From: a virus
Strand: one strand, 5' to 3'
DNA: 36,885 bases
Virus record (IMG/VR): IMGVR_UViG_3300031722_000093
Span: 1 to 36,885 of that record
Positions 13,684-21,193 of this stretch are shown here, one piece after another (the stretch's first letter is position 1; every line of letters starts with the position of its first letter). The position numbers and the translations under genes are program-made. The notes below the pieces were generated by a model that did not search any database, was not told the DNA's origin, and was given only the letters and a program-made list of their open reading frames with translations.

Positions 13684-14652
13684 ATGGACGGAAACGAAAG
13701 CACTTCCACCGAAGTTACACCTTCAAGCGAAAGTGTTGTTACACCTCAAATTGAGCCACAAGCCCAAGAGGAAACAACTACCGAAGTTAAGGAGACAGTC
13801 GGAGAAGAAACACAACCGCAAGTAGAAGCGGAAACCCAATCTCAGGATGAGGAAACTTTTTTAGGAACTTACAAAAGCAAAGAAGAAGCGGAAAAAGGAA
13901 TCAAAGAGAAGGACGATTTTATCGCCCAAACTCGAGAAGAACTTAAAAAGCTGAAAGAGCAGTTAGAACCCAAAAAGGATTCCGTAGTCACAGAATCAGG
14001 AGAAATCGACCCACAAATTGTGAGAAGCCACGCAGTTGGTTTGTCTATGTGGGAGATAGGCCAATACAGAGGCCAAATGTACGGTTTAGATACTGAATCA
14101 CAAGCAGAGGTAAACAAGCTCTTAAATGACTTCCAATCGAACGGAAACATTAAAGCGTTTGAAGATGCTAAAGCTTTTTTCAGTCCTTCATTTGTCGAGG
14201 AAATTTCAAGCCAAAAAACACAAAAAGCTATGAAAATTGAGCAAGAATTACTCAGCGAGCAAGAAAAATTTACCACTACTCAAAAAGGTAAATATTTTGA
14301 AACTTTGCCGGAGAATATCTCAAAATTCACTAATAAAGATAGCGAATTGTACAGCCCTTTGATAGAGCGTTATTTGAACGAAAACTATAAAAGAGTTACG
14401 GCCGATGAACTTGCCCCTCAATTTGCTGAATTGGAGCAAAAAATAATCAACAATTATTTAAAAACCAAAACAGCACAAGCACAGGCACAAAAGGACACAT
14501 CTAAATTGCAAAGTACGCCTCCGTCTGGAAGCCCACCGGCTGAAACTAAATCCTTCACCGATGAGCAAATCAAAGCTATGTCTCCTGATGAGTACGAGAA
14601 AAATCGTCCTCTAATTCTCAAACAGTTAGCACAAACACCAGTACAAAAATAA
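13684..14652 (+). CDS. Scaffolding protein
   Basis: A 322-aa acidic protein lying between the portal and coat genes, as scaffolds do. The first 60 residues are Glu/Thr/Gln-rich and disordered. Then comes a FLGTYKSKEEAEKGI motif typical of phage scaffold N-termini and a coiled-coil stretch (DFIAQTREELKKLKEQ). The helical middle is followed by a C-terminal DEQIKAMSPDEYEKNRP. It directs coat assembly inside the procapsid and is then lost. AAAAAAGGAG precedes the ATG. Confidence 0.85.
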   Translation: MDGNESTSTEVTPSSESVVTPQIEPQAQEETTTEVKETVGEETQPQVEAETQSQDEETFLGTYKSKEEAEKGIKEKDDFIAQTREELKKLKEQLEPKKDSVVTESGEIDPQIVRSHAVGLSMWEIGQYRGQMYGLDTESQAEVNKLLNDFQSNGNIKAFEDAKAFFSPSFVEEISSQKTQKAMKIEQELLSEQEKFTTTQKGKYFETLPENISKFTNKDSELYSPLIERYLNENYKRVTADELAPQFAELEQKIINNYLKTKTAQAQAQKDTSKLQSTPPSGSPPAETKSFTDEQIKAMSPDEYEKNRPLILKQLAQTPVQK

Positions 14653-14667
14653 AAAGGAGAATAAAAA

Positions 14668-15537
14668 ATGGCAATAGATGTATTTAACCCCGAGGTATGG
14701 TCGAAAGAATTAAACCGTAACCTTTACAATTACACAGTTATGGAAGAATGTGTAAACCGCAATTATGAAGGCGAAGTAAAAAACGTCGGCGGTACAGTCC
14801 ATATCAACCAAGTAGCAAAAATCAACACATCTTCATACACTACCGGTGGTGGAGTTGGAACTTATCAAACTTTAGACGGAAGCTCACAAGATTTAGTAAT
14901 CGATCAACAAACTATTTTCAAATTTGTTGTAAATGACATCAACGCTTACCAAGCAAATGTAAATTTATTGGAGCAAGCTACTAATGAAGGTAAAACTTCT
15001 ATCGGTTTGTCAAAAGACACTCACCTATTGGCGAGACGTGCTGATACTTTGGCCGGTAACGTAATCACGGGTGCGGCTGGAGCTGCAATCAACTTTACAA
15101 GTGCAACCGCTTATAATTTGGTTACTCAAATGAGAACTAAATTGGCGAGAGCGAACTCTTTGACTAAGCAAAACAAAGGTAAAGATGGTAAACGCCCTTG
15201 GTTAATCGTACCTCCTGAAATCTTGGAAAGAATTGTTAATGCTCCGGAAGTAATCCACTCAACAGCACTCGGCGACGAAGTTGTGAGAAAAGGTGCAGTA
15301 TATTCACTTTCTTTCTTCGATATTTTGGAAAGTACAAATATGCAAGTTGACGGAAGCGGAAACTTCACAATTTTTGCCGGAACAAACGAAGCTATCACTT
15401 ACGCAGAGCAAATCACTAAGATTGAAGCGTTAAGAGATAAAGACGAGTTCGGCGACTTTGTAAGAGGTCTTTACACTTACGGTTCAAAAACCGTTCAACC
15501 GGCGGCTCTATGCACAATGCTAGTAAAAGCAGCTTAA
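14668..15537 (+). CDS. Major capsid (coat) protein
   Basis: A protein of 289 aa with a strong AAAAAGGAG site and a dedicated terminator after it, as expected for the most abundant virion protein. Sequence fits the P22-type coat group by pattern: MAIDVFNPEVWSKELNRNLY, a GGTVHINQVAKI strand, LVIDQQTIFKFVVNDINAYQ and a C-terminal TYGSKTVQPAALCTMLVKAA. The HK97 fold is assumed from family. It follows the scaffold gene by 15 bp. Confidence 0.88.
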   Translation: MAIDVFNPEVWSKELNRNLYNYTVMEECVNRNYEGEVKNVGGTVHINQVAKINTSSYTTGGGVGTYQTLDGSSQDLVIDQQTIFKFVVNDINAYQANVNLLEQATNEGKTSIGLSKDTHLLARRADTLAGNVITGAAGAAINFTSATAYNLVTQMRTKLARANSLTKQNKGKDGKRPWLIVPPEILERIVNAPEVIHSTALGDEVVRKGAVYSLSFFDILESTNMQVDGSGNFTIFAGTNEAITYAEQITKIEALRDKDEFGDFVRGLYTYGSKTVQPAALCTMLVKAA

Positions 15538-15557
15538 TTTAATTATCAGTTTACTAA

Positions 15558-15590
15558 TGGGGCGGAATATAACGTCCGCCTCATTTTTTT
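15558..15590 (+). terminator. Terminator after coat gene
   Basis: TGGGGCGGA (15558-15566), an 8-base loop, TCCGCCTCA (15575-15583, one G-U pair), then seven T. A strong GC-rich stem. It probably trims the coat message while letting some transcription pass to the tail genes. Confidence 0.9.
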
Positions 15591-15608
15591 AAAAAGGAGA
15601 ATACTATT

Positions 15609-16205
15609 ATGAGTTTAACAGATGCTATCGACAATATTTTGGGTAAAGCTCAAAATAACGTAGAAGGTCAAAACGTAACTACACCGGATGTTACTGGAAT
15701 TAATCCGGAAGTTGTAACAATCGTAGATAATTCCAACACAGAAAATCCGGAAAATGTTAAATCTTTGGATGAAAACCCCGAATTATCTGAGGATGAAAAA
15801 TCCACAATCGCCTCTGAGGCCACAGAATTTGAATCATCTGAGGCATTGGATAAAGCTATCGAAAATGGCGAAGTCGAAACAACATCAGAAGTAGAAACAA
15901 ATCAAAACAACAACACAGAAGGAGACGGAAATATGAGCGTAAAGGATGCTATTTTAGGCAATCAAAACGAAAATACACAAACAGTAAAATCAAGTTATCC
16001 AAAAGAGGAAATGGATGCATTTTTCTCTTTCGATAGATTTTTCAACGTAAAAAATGAAGTAACCGAAATTACATATTCTATGAATGGTGCTGAGGTTGAA
16101 CAGATTATCGGTGCGTTACCTCAATATAAACACTTAAAAGTTAAATTGATGAATGGCGAATCAATCTGCAAAGATGCTACTTACACCGTTACAGCTGCGA
16201 AATAA
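15609..16205 (+). CDS. Acidic post-capsid protein with nested internal start
   Basis: A protein of 198 aa. Residues 1-107 are acidic, Asn/Glu/Thr-rich and likely disordered. Residues 108-198 form a compact-looking domain (MSVKDAILGNQ..., FSFDRFFNVKNEVTEITYSM...). The N-terminus MSLTDAIDNILGK echoes the internal start MSVKDAILGN, so the short and long forms begin alike. An excellent ribosome site lies before the internal ATG (separate entry). It may be a capsid decoration or head-completion protein; no family is recognised. Confidence 0.75.
   Translation: MSLTDAIDNILGKAQNNVEGQNVTTPDVTGINPEVVTIVDNSNTENPENVKSLDENPELSEDEKSTIASEATEFESSEALDKAIENGEVETTSEVETNQNNNTEGDGNMSVKDAILGNQNENTQTVKSSYPKEEMDAFFSFDRFFNVKNEVTEITYSMNGAEVEQIIGALPQYKHLKVKLMNGESICKDATYTVTAAK
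15933..16205 (+). CDS. Nested in-frame short form (90 aa)
   Basis: GAAGGAGACGGAAAT directly precedes an in-frame ATG at 15933, with AAGGAG eight bases away. It is as good as any gene start in the late operon. It would yield the C-terminal domain alone without the acidic arm. Many phage head genes use such nested starts to make two products in a set ratio. The evidence is the ribosome site only. Confidence 0.55.
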   Translation: MSVKDAILGNQNENTQTVKSSYPKEEMDAFFSFDRFFNVKNEVTEITYSMNGAEVEQIIGALPQYKHLKVKLMNGESICKDATYTVTAAK

Positions 16206-16216
16206 TAAGGTAAATT

Positions 16217-16870
16217 ATGAACATTCAAGATGTTATGACATTAGCAAGCCAAAAGGCGTGGTCGCCGTTTAGTAGTAGCCAATCTACTTTCGGAACTCCG
16301 GCCAACGCCACAATGCTTGCCGAATTTAATAGTGGGATGGCTTATCTGACTAACCGGTCAGATTTTCCGTTCCAAAAAGATACAACAAAATGCTCAACAC
16401 AGGCAAATGAAAGCACTTGTTTTTTAGATGTTGGGGTTGTTGAAAAAATATATATTGATGGAGGCACGGACTATCTTGAAAGAATAGAAAAAAATGTTTT
16501 TCTTGACAATCAAAAAGGAGAGCCAAAACAATATTATTTGGATTATAGTAGCAATTCTTTAATTTTGCACTTATATCCTATTCCGGATAAGTCATACGAC
16601 GTAAATGTCGAATACCAAGTCTCAAAGTTTGTAGCGGATGCAAACTCCGAAGCTAAAGACAGATTCACAGTTGCGACCGATACACTTAATATTCCGGAAC
16701 AGCTCCAAAATCTATATTGGGAGTGTTTAATTCTCCGTGCGATGCAAACCGGCATAAAAGATAATACCGATGAAAACTATCAACCGATAAAAGAGGAATT
16801 TGGAGACCTTTGGAGATTATTTGTCCAAAAAACAAATCCGAATATCGGTAGTAAAAGGAATGTAATTTGA
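16217..16870 (+). CDS. Head-tail connector/adaptor (P22 gp4 or T7 gp11-like)
   Basis: A protein of 217 aa beginning MNIQDVMTLASQKAWSPFSS. It has a region predicted as beta strands in the middle (QYYLDYSSNSLILHLYPIPDKSYDVNVEY) and a helical C-terminus (LQNLYWECLILRAMQTG). This matches the podoviral adaptor that binds under the portal. It sits exactly where such a gene is expected, before the gp10-like protein. Its stop TGA overlaps the TTG start of the next gene. Family call is from pattern and position, so moderate. Confidence 0.72.
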   Translation: MNIQDVMTLASQKAWSPFSSSQSTFGTPANATMLAEFNSGMAYLTNRSDFPFQKDTTKCSTQANESTCFLDVGVVEKIYIDGGTDYLERIEKNVFLDNQKGEPKQYYLDYSSNSLILHLYPIPDKSYDVNVEYQVSKFVADANSEAKDRFTVATDTLNIPEQLQNLYWECLILRAMQTGIKDNTDENYQPIKEEFGDLWRLFVQKTNPNIGSKRNVI

Positions 16871-18456
16871 GTTATTCTTTACCTGATGTAAATTATCAAG
16901 ATTTTGGGGGAATAAGAGAGCATAATGGCGTAAATGCCAATGGCTCTATTTCTGCTCTGAAAGCTACAAATGTTGAATTGTACCGTTATGGGCTTGGAGC
17001 TAATAAGGGCATCCGAAGCGTGCTTGGAAATTCATTGTATATCGCCATCGGATCAGGTTATAGTATTATCGACAAATGGGAAACTACCCATAATGGTAAA
17101 AAATATCTGATTGCTTATGCCGAAAACTCTGCAAACGGTTCTCTTTTCAATATTGCGACTGTAAACGGAGTTTTAACTTCAATTCCATTAAAAACAAATC
17201 TTACGAAAACCGGAGAAGGAAATGCAATCTCTGTAAAAGCAAACACAATCGACATTTACGATAGATTTATTTTCAGTAATGGCGAGGAATTTGTAAGCGT
17301 AAGATTTGATGAAAGCGGAAGCTCAACAGTTCAAAATATTAATCCCGTTGACTTTGAGGGACGTACAATCAAAGGACTTTCAATGTGTGAATACAATGGA
17401 AGTTTGGTTGTTGCCTCTAAAGGAATTGGCGTAAGTGCATCAAAACAAGGTGACGTTTTTACTTTCAATGCCAATAGCGTTGATAGTAATGGAGCATCAC
17501 TCGCAACAAATAGTTGGTATGTTGGCTTTTCCAAAGAAGTAAATGCGGTTGCACCTTACGCAAACGAGCTTATCTGCTTTACTGACACCGACAGCACGGC
17601 ATTTTCAGGAACTCCGGTTGCTCTTTCATCATTCACAAAGAGAAGTGCCGGTCTCGGCGGTTGTGCGAGCTATTCTAGTTGGGTACAACACGATAAATAC
17701 TTATTTTTCTATGATGAGCATCAAAAGAATCTTTATTGTTATATGCAAGACCCCGACACCGGAAAAACTCTCTTGGGTGATCCAATTGCCACAGAAATTC
17801 AATCATATTTTTCGGCTGAGTTTAAAAGATGCCGTTTATATTCTTGCATTACCGGAACTCGTAACGAGATTTGGATGATAATTAATGATGATATTTTGGT
17901 TTTTGATTATTATAATAAAGAATGGTGCGAACGAAAAGAGCCTACTACTGTTAATTGCATAGGATTATACAAAGACCTTTTGCTTTCCGGAGACAATACA
18001 GGAAATTTGTATATTGAACACGTCAATCGAAATTTTAATGGAATTTTTGAAGGAAGTTCTTACGAAACACAATTAATCAATTTTGGTTCAAGCTCAAATA
18101 TTAAAAAGCAAAAAACCCCTATTTGTATCACTCTGAATAAATCTTTTAATAATAATTTCTTTATTGAGCTTACGGTTGACAATGAAGTATTAGAGCCGGT
18201 ACATATTACCTCAAATTCTTCCGGATTAACCGGTATATTTGGCGATGATACTGAGATAATGGTGGATAATGACACTTTCGACGTTGCTTTATTCGCTAGT
18301 GAGGATGAATACGGACAAAATGTTGTAAACATTGCTTTAACATCTTGGTACACTTTAAAAATTCGGTTCTTCACTCAAAGTGAGGCCGAAGATTTTGCAA
18401 TCCAATCGGTTGAGTTCAAACGTGTAAAAATGAAAAATAAGACTTTGGGAATATGA
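16867..18456 (+). CDS. gp10-like packaged-DNA stabilisation / tail hub protein
   Basis: A 529-aa beta-rich protein with repeated short strands (GKKYLIAYAENS, YNGSLVVASKGIG, RNEIWMIINDDILVFDYYNKEW), like the beta-propeller of P22 gp10. It would plug the connector after packaging. Start is TTG 16867 overlapping the previous stop, with AAAGGAA upstream. The ending VEFKRVKMKNKTLGI and a C-terminal beta domain recall other podoviral hub proteins. Position between adaptor and internal proteins supports the call. Confidence 0.7.
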   Translation: MSYSLPDVNYQDFGGIREHNGVNANGSISALKATNVELYRYGLGANKGIRSVLGNSLYIAIGSGYSIIDKWETTHNGKKYLIAYAENSANGSLFNIATVNGVLTSIPLKTNLTKTGEGNAISVKANTIDIYDRFIFSNGEEFVSVRFDESGSSTVQNINPVDFEGRTIKGLSMCEYNGSLVVASKGIGVSASKQGDVFTFNANSVDSNGASLATNSWYVGFSKEVNAVAPYANELICFTDTDSTAFSGTPVALSSFTKRSAGLGGCASYSSWVQHDKYLFFYDEHQKNLYCYMQDPDTGKTLLGDPIATEIQSYFSAEFKRCRLYSCITGTRNEIWMIINDDILVFDYYNKEWCERKEPTTVNCIGLYKDLLLSGDNTGNLYIEHVNRNFNGIFEGSSYETQLINFGSSSNIKKQKTPICITLNKSFNNNFFIELTVDNEVLEPVHITSNSSGLTGIFGDDTEIMVDNDTFDVALFASEDEYGQNVVNIALTSWYTLKIRFFTQSEAEDFAIQSVEFKRVKMKNKTLGI

Positions 18457-18830
18457 TAATAGAGAGACCTTTTGACAAAAAAGCAATTTCCGACTTGTAC
18501 AATGCTCGTCCGGAGGAGTTCCAACCAACCGCATTAGACTTTATCTTGTCTGACGAACTAAACGCTAGGAATCAAATTTATTGCTTTTATACGGATGATT
18601 TAAAAACACTTCTCGGAGTAATATATTTTACCGAAAGAGATGGAAATTTATACATAAATGGATTTAGTGTTCCAAAAAATTTAAGAAACATAATAACAGC
18701 CCTAGAAATAATTATAAAGTTTATGGACTGTGATTTATATTCAAATACGACATCAAAATCGGCCGTATTTGTATTAAGAAAAGTAGGTTTTGAAAAAATT
18801 TCACATAATTTATATAGGAGGTTAAAATAA
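18453..18830 (+). CDS. GNAT-fold protein, T7 gp13-like position
   Basis: A protein of 125 aa with the shape of an N-acetyltransferase. It has an N-terminal helix (KAISDLYNARPEEF), central strands LLGVIYFTERDGNLYINGFSVPK, a helix RNIITALEIIIKFM, and the GNAT-like end AVFVLRKVGFEKISHNLYRR. The acetyl-CoA loop (Q/RxxGxG/A) is not seen, so it may lack activity. In T7 a GNAT-like gp13 precedes the internal core genes 14-16. The same gene order here suggests a role in virion assembly, not acetylation. Confidence 0.65.
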   Translation: MIIERPFDKKAISDLYNARPEEFQPTALDFILSDELNARNQIYCFYTDDLKTLLGVIYFTERDGNLYINGFSVPKNLRNIITALEIIIKFMDCDLYSNTTSKSAVFVLRKVGFEKISHNLYRRLK

Positions 18831-19627
18831 TGGGAAAAGATGCAGACGGTGCGGGAAACTACGCATCAACAACAGTAAATCCGACACTCTACGGATCTTC
18901 AACAACTAATCAAGGTGGCACAACTTACAATCCGACAGATTTTGAAAAATCTTTGGTAAGCTCAACTCAGGGCGGAATTTCTAAAACTTTAAGCGAATTG
19001 ATGAATCCGACTTATGATAGTACCGATTTTAACCAATGGAAAAGTGATTTACAATCTCAACAACAAAACGGATTTGAGAATAATGTTGTAAATCCTATGA
19101 TTTCAAGAGGCCTTATTGGTACGAGTGGAGCTGCAAATATAGCCAATCAATACGGAAGTACAATGAATCAGCAGACTTCCGACTTGATGGATAAATATAA
19201 CACTAAAAATTCAAACCTATTAACTCAATTAATGGGCGTTTACGCTACTCCTTACGATATGATGAAAGGTACTAGTGGAATGTCTCAAAGTCTTTCTAAT
19301 AATGTAAGCAATTATAATTTAGAAAATACAAAATTAAAAATGGCTCAACAAGCTGTTAATGATGCAAAAACACAGCAATATGTACAGGCTGGAACGCAAG
19401 CGGCTATGATGTTGTCTGATATAAATACTAAGAAAAATATTAGAAAAATCGGTGAGAAAAACGGCATAAATATTTATGAATTTGAATATAAGCCGGAATA
19501 CAAACAGCCGGAAGGGAAGCATATCGGAGTAATAGCCCAAGAGGTTGAATATATACCAAATGCAGTAAAAGAAATTAATGGATTAAAGCACGTTGATTAT
19601 TCTGTGATAAATAAACTAATAGCTTAG
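18830..19627 (+). CDS. Virion protein with C-terminal peptidase S74 chaperone domain
   Basis: A protein of 265 aa. Residues 1-190 are Ser/Thr/Asn/Gln-rich with helical stretches (GLIGTSGAANIANQYGS), as in phage internal or ejection proteins. Residues 195-265 form an intramolecular chaperone (S74) domain with LSDINTKKNI, IYEFEYK, HIGVIAQEVE, P-AVKE and a VDYS end. The Ser-Lys pair with spacing five (S196, K201) fits the self-cleavage dyad of the family. S74 domains usually end trimeric fibres, yet this gene opens a block expected to encode ejection proteins. A tail needle or fibre is the alternative. GGAGG precedes the ATG. Confidence 0.75.
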   Translation: MGKDADGAGNYASTTVNPTLYGSSTTNQGGTTYNPTDFEKSLVSSTQGGISKTLSELMNPTYDSTDFNQWKSDLQSQQQNGFENNVVNPMISRGLIGTSGAANIANQYGSTMNQQTSDLMDKYNTKNSNLLTQLMGVYATPYDMMKGTSGMSQSLSNNVSNYNLENTKLKMAQQAVNDAKTQQYVQAGTQAAMMLSDINTKKNIRKIGEKNGINIYEFEYKPEYKQPEGKHIGVIAQEVEYIPNAVKEINGLKHVDYSVINKLIA

Positions 19628-20061
19628 TAACCGTATCTAATGCCATTTAAGGTGTTATTTATACTATTTAAATTATTATTTGTATACAATGTTTGGAGAG
19701 CATTTAAACCTTGAAACTTCAAACCCTGTTTGGCAATATAATTCTGTTGAGATTGATAGTGGGTATTATTTTTATTTAATTCTATCATTCTCATTTGTTG
19801 ATAATAATTGCTTCTTTCTTGGACAGGTAATTGTAAAGCTTGAACTAATTGATTTTGAAAATCATTTTTCCTAGAAAACCAATAATCGGCTTCTTTATTA
19901 TTGGCTCTTGTAGAACTTAAAATATAGCTCGCCGGATTATGTTGATTTGAAACGTTTTGGTATTCATACGGGCAAAACTCTCCCCATTGTGGAGGCTGAA
20001 TATCTGCAAAAACAGGGTTTGCAAAAACTAAAAGTACAAACATAATAAATAATTTTTTCAT
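19624..20061 (-). CDS. Exported Gln/Asn-rich protein; probable lysogenic-conversion (moron) gene
   Basis: This is the only minus-strand gene between 8.4 and 30.5 kb. The ATG at 20061 follows GAGGTGTATT. The protein (145 aa) begins with a classical signal peptide: MKK, a hydrophobic core LFIMFVLLVF, then ANPVFA with probable cleavage after Ala19. The mature part is Gln/Asn/Tyr-rich with one Cys and no membrane helix, so a periplasmic or secreted fate is likely. It is tail-to-tail with the S74 gene (4-bp overlap) and has its own AT-rich upstream stretch. Such insertions are typical morons expressed in the prophage. Function is unknown. Confidence 0.75.
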   Translation of the reverse strand: MKKLFIMFVLLVFANPVFADIQPPQWGEFCPYEYQNVSNQHNPASYILSSTRANNKEADYWFSRKNDFQNQLVQALQLPVQERSNYYQQMRMIELNKNNTHYQSQQNYIAKQGLKFQGLNALQTLYTNNNLNSINNTLNGIRYGY

Positions 20062-20125
20062 AATACACCTCACTTTTTTTAAATATATTAACACAAAAAT
20101 ACAAAAATCAATGAAAGGACGAAAA
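20062..20125 (-). promoter_or_regulatory. Probable promoter region of the exported-protein gene
   Basis: Read on the minus strand, TTGATT and TTGTAT (-35-like) are followed by TAATATATT (-10-like) and then GAGGT before the ATG. Spacing is not ideal for any one pair. The same bases serve, on the plus strand, as the spacer and ribosome site (AAAGGAC) for the next late gene. Confidence 0.4.
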
Positions 20126-21193
20126 ATGAGCCTACTAGATATGTTACTAGGACGACAAGCTCAAGTAAACGAAAAACCAATCGTATTTGAGCCTTTACAG
20201 TTGCCACAAAATCAACCACAGCCTCAGCAACAACCGGCACAACAATCTCCGTTATTAAAACAAATAATGTTAAATAATAACGGTGGGATGATATCGCAAG
20301 CTGATATTAATAAATTTTATCACGATGGGATGATGAACGCACAAAATCAGCAAATGGAAGAACAGCCGATAATTTCAGGAGGATTGGATGCAACGCCCGA
20401 GAAAACTGGACTTTTACAAGATTTAATCAGCGGCTATAAAGATAATGCTAACAATGGTTTCCAAGTCGATAATTTAAGACCGGTAGCGGATAAAAGTTTA
20501 GCAAATAAGGTCGGTGAAAGTTTCGGAACTTTTAAAAGATTTGCTACTAGCCCTTATGGTGCCGGTTTATTATCAGCTGCAGTCGGCACGGCAATGGGAG
20601 GGGATGGAGCGGCCGCTTTATCCGCAGGGCTAAACGCCGGAACAAAAAACCAAACTATGGCTAATCAAGATAAACTCTACAGAGAATCATTAAAAAATGA
20701 GGATATAGACACCTCAAATATAAGCGGATATTTAAATTCTGACGATTACGAAAAGATCACAAATGCAAATTATAAAAATGCTTATAGAAAATACTTGATG
20801 GACAAAACCGTAACAACAGCCAAAAGTAAAACAATTACTTTGGGTGAATTAATGAATGTTTCACCGGAATATAAAAAATACATTATGAGCCAATATGACT
20901 TCTCCAACGGCCAAAATGCAGATTTGCTCGAACAGGAGATGCCGGTTGATATGCTTAAAAATACCGGATGGCTTCCAAAAGAGGTAAATATGAATTACTC
21001 CGGTCATACTTCAAAAGAAATACACAAATCCGGAAGCACGACAAGTAATATCGTCCATAGTGGCGGTACTAACAGCACTAAAACAAATTACGGAGCTAAA
21101 TACCCCGAACCCGTGAAAGATGGAACAGTTATTAGGAATAAAGAAACCGGCGAACGTATGGTGCGTAAAGGTGGGAAATGGCAAAAACTGTAA
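20126..21193 (+). CDS. Putative internal virion / ejection protein
   Basis: A protein of 355 aa. A Gln/Pro-rich N-terminal region (about 25-50) is followed by a Gly/Ala-rich hydrophobic stretch (AGLLSAAVGTAMGGDGAAAL, about 150-170), as in podoviral ejection proteins that enter membranes. The polar C-terminus ends with a KGGKWQKL motif. Start at ATG 20126 follows AAAGGAC; the ATG at 20111 has no site. It overlaps the giant downstream gene by 16 bp. The order of three such genes after the GNAT-like one parallels T7 14-15-16 and P22 7-20-16. Confidence 0.65.
   Translation: MSLLDMLLGRQAQVNEKPIVFEPLQLPQNQPQPQQQPAQQSPLLKQIMLNNNGGMISQADINKFYHDGMMNAQNQQMEEQPIISGGLDATPEKTGLLQDLISGYKDNANNGFQVDNLRPVADKSLANKVGESFGTFKRFATSPYGAGLLSAAVGTAMGGDGAAALSAGLNAGTKNQTMANQDKLYRESLKNEDIDTSNISGYLNSDDYEKITNANYKNAYRKYLMDKTVTTAKSKTITLGELMNVSPEYKKYIMSQYDFSNGQNADLLEQEMPVDMLKNTGWLPKEVNMNYSGHTSKEIHKSGSTTSNIVHSGGTNSTKTNYGAKYPEPVKDGTVIRNKETGERMVRKGGKWQKL

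Noticed and set aside
18453-18830. Active acetyltransferase
   Set aside because: The acetyl-CoA loop motif is not visible and the gene order points to a T7 gp13-like structural role.
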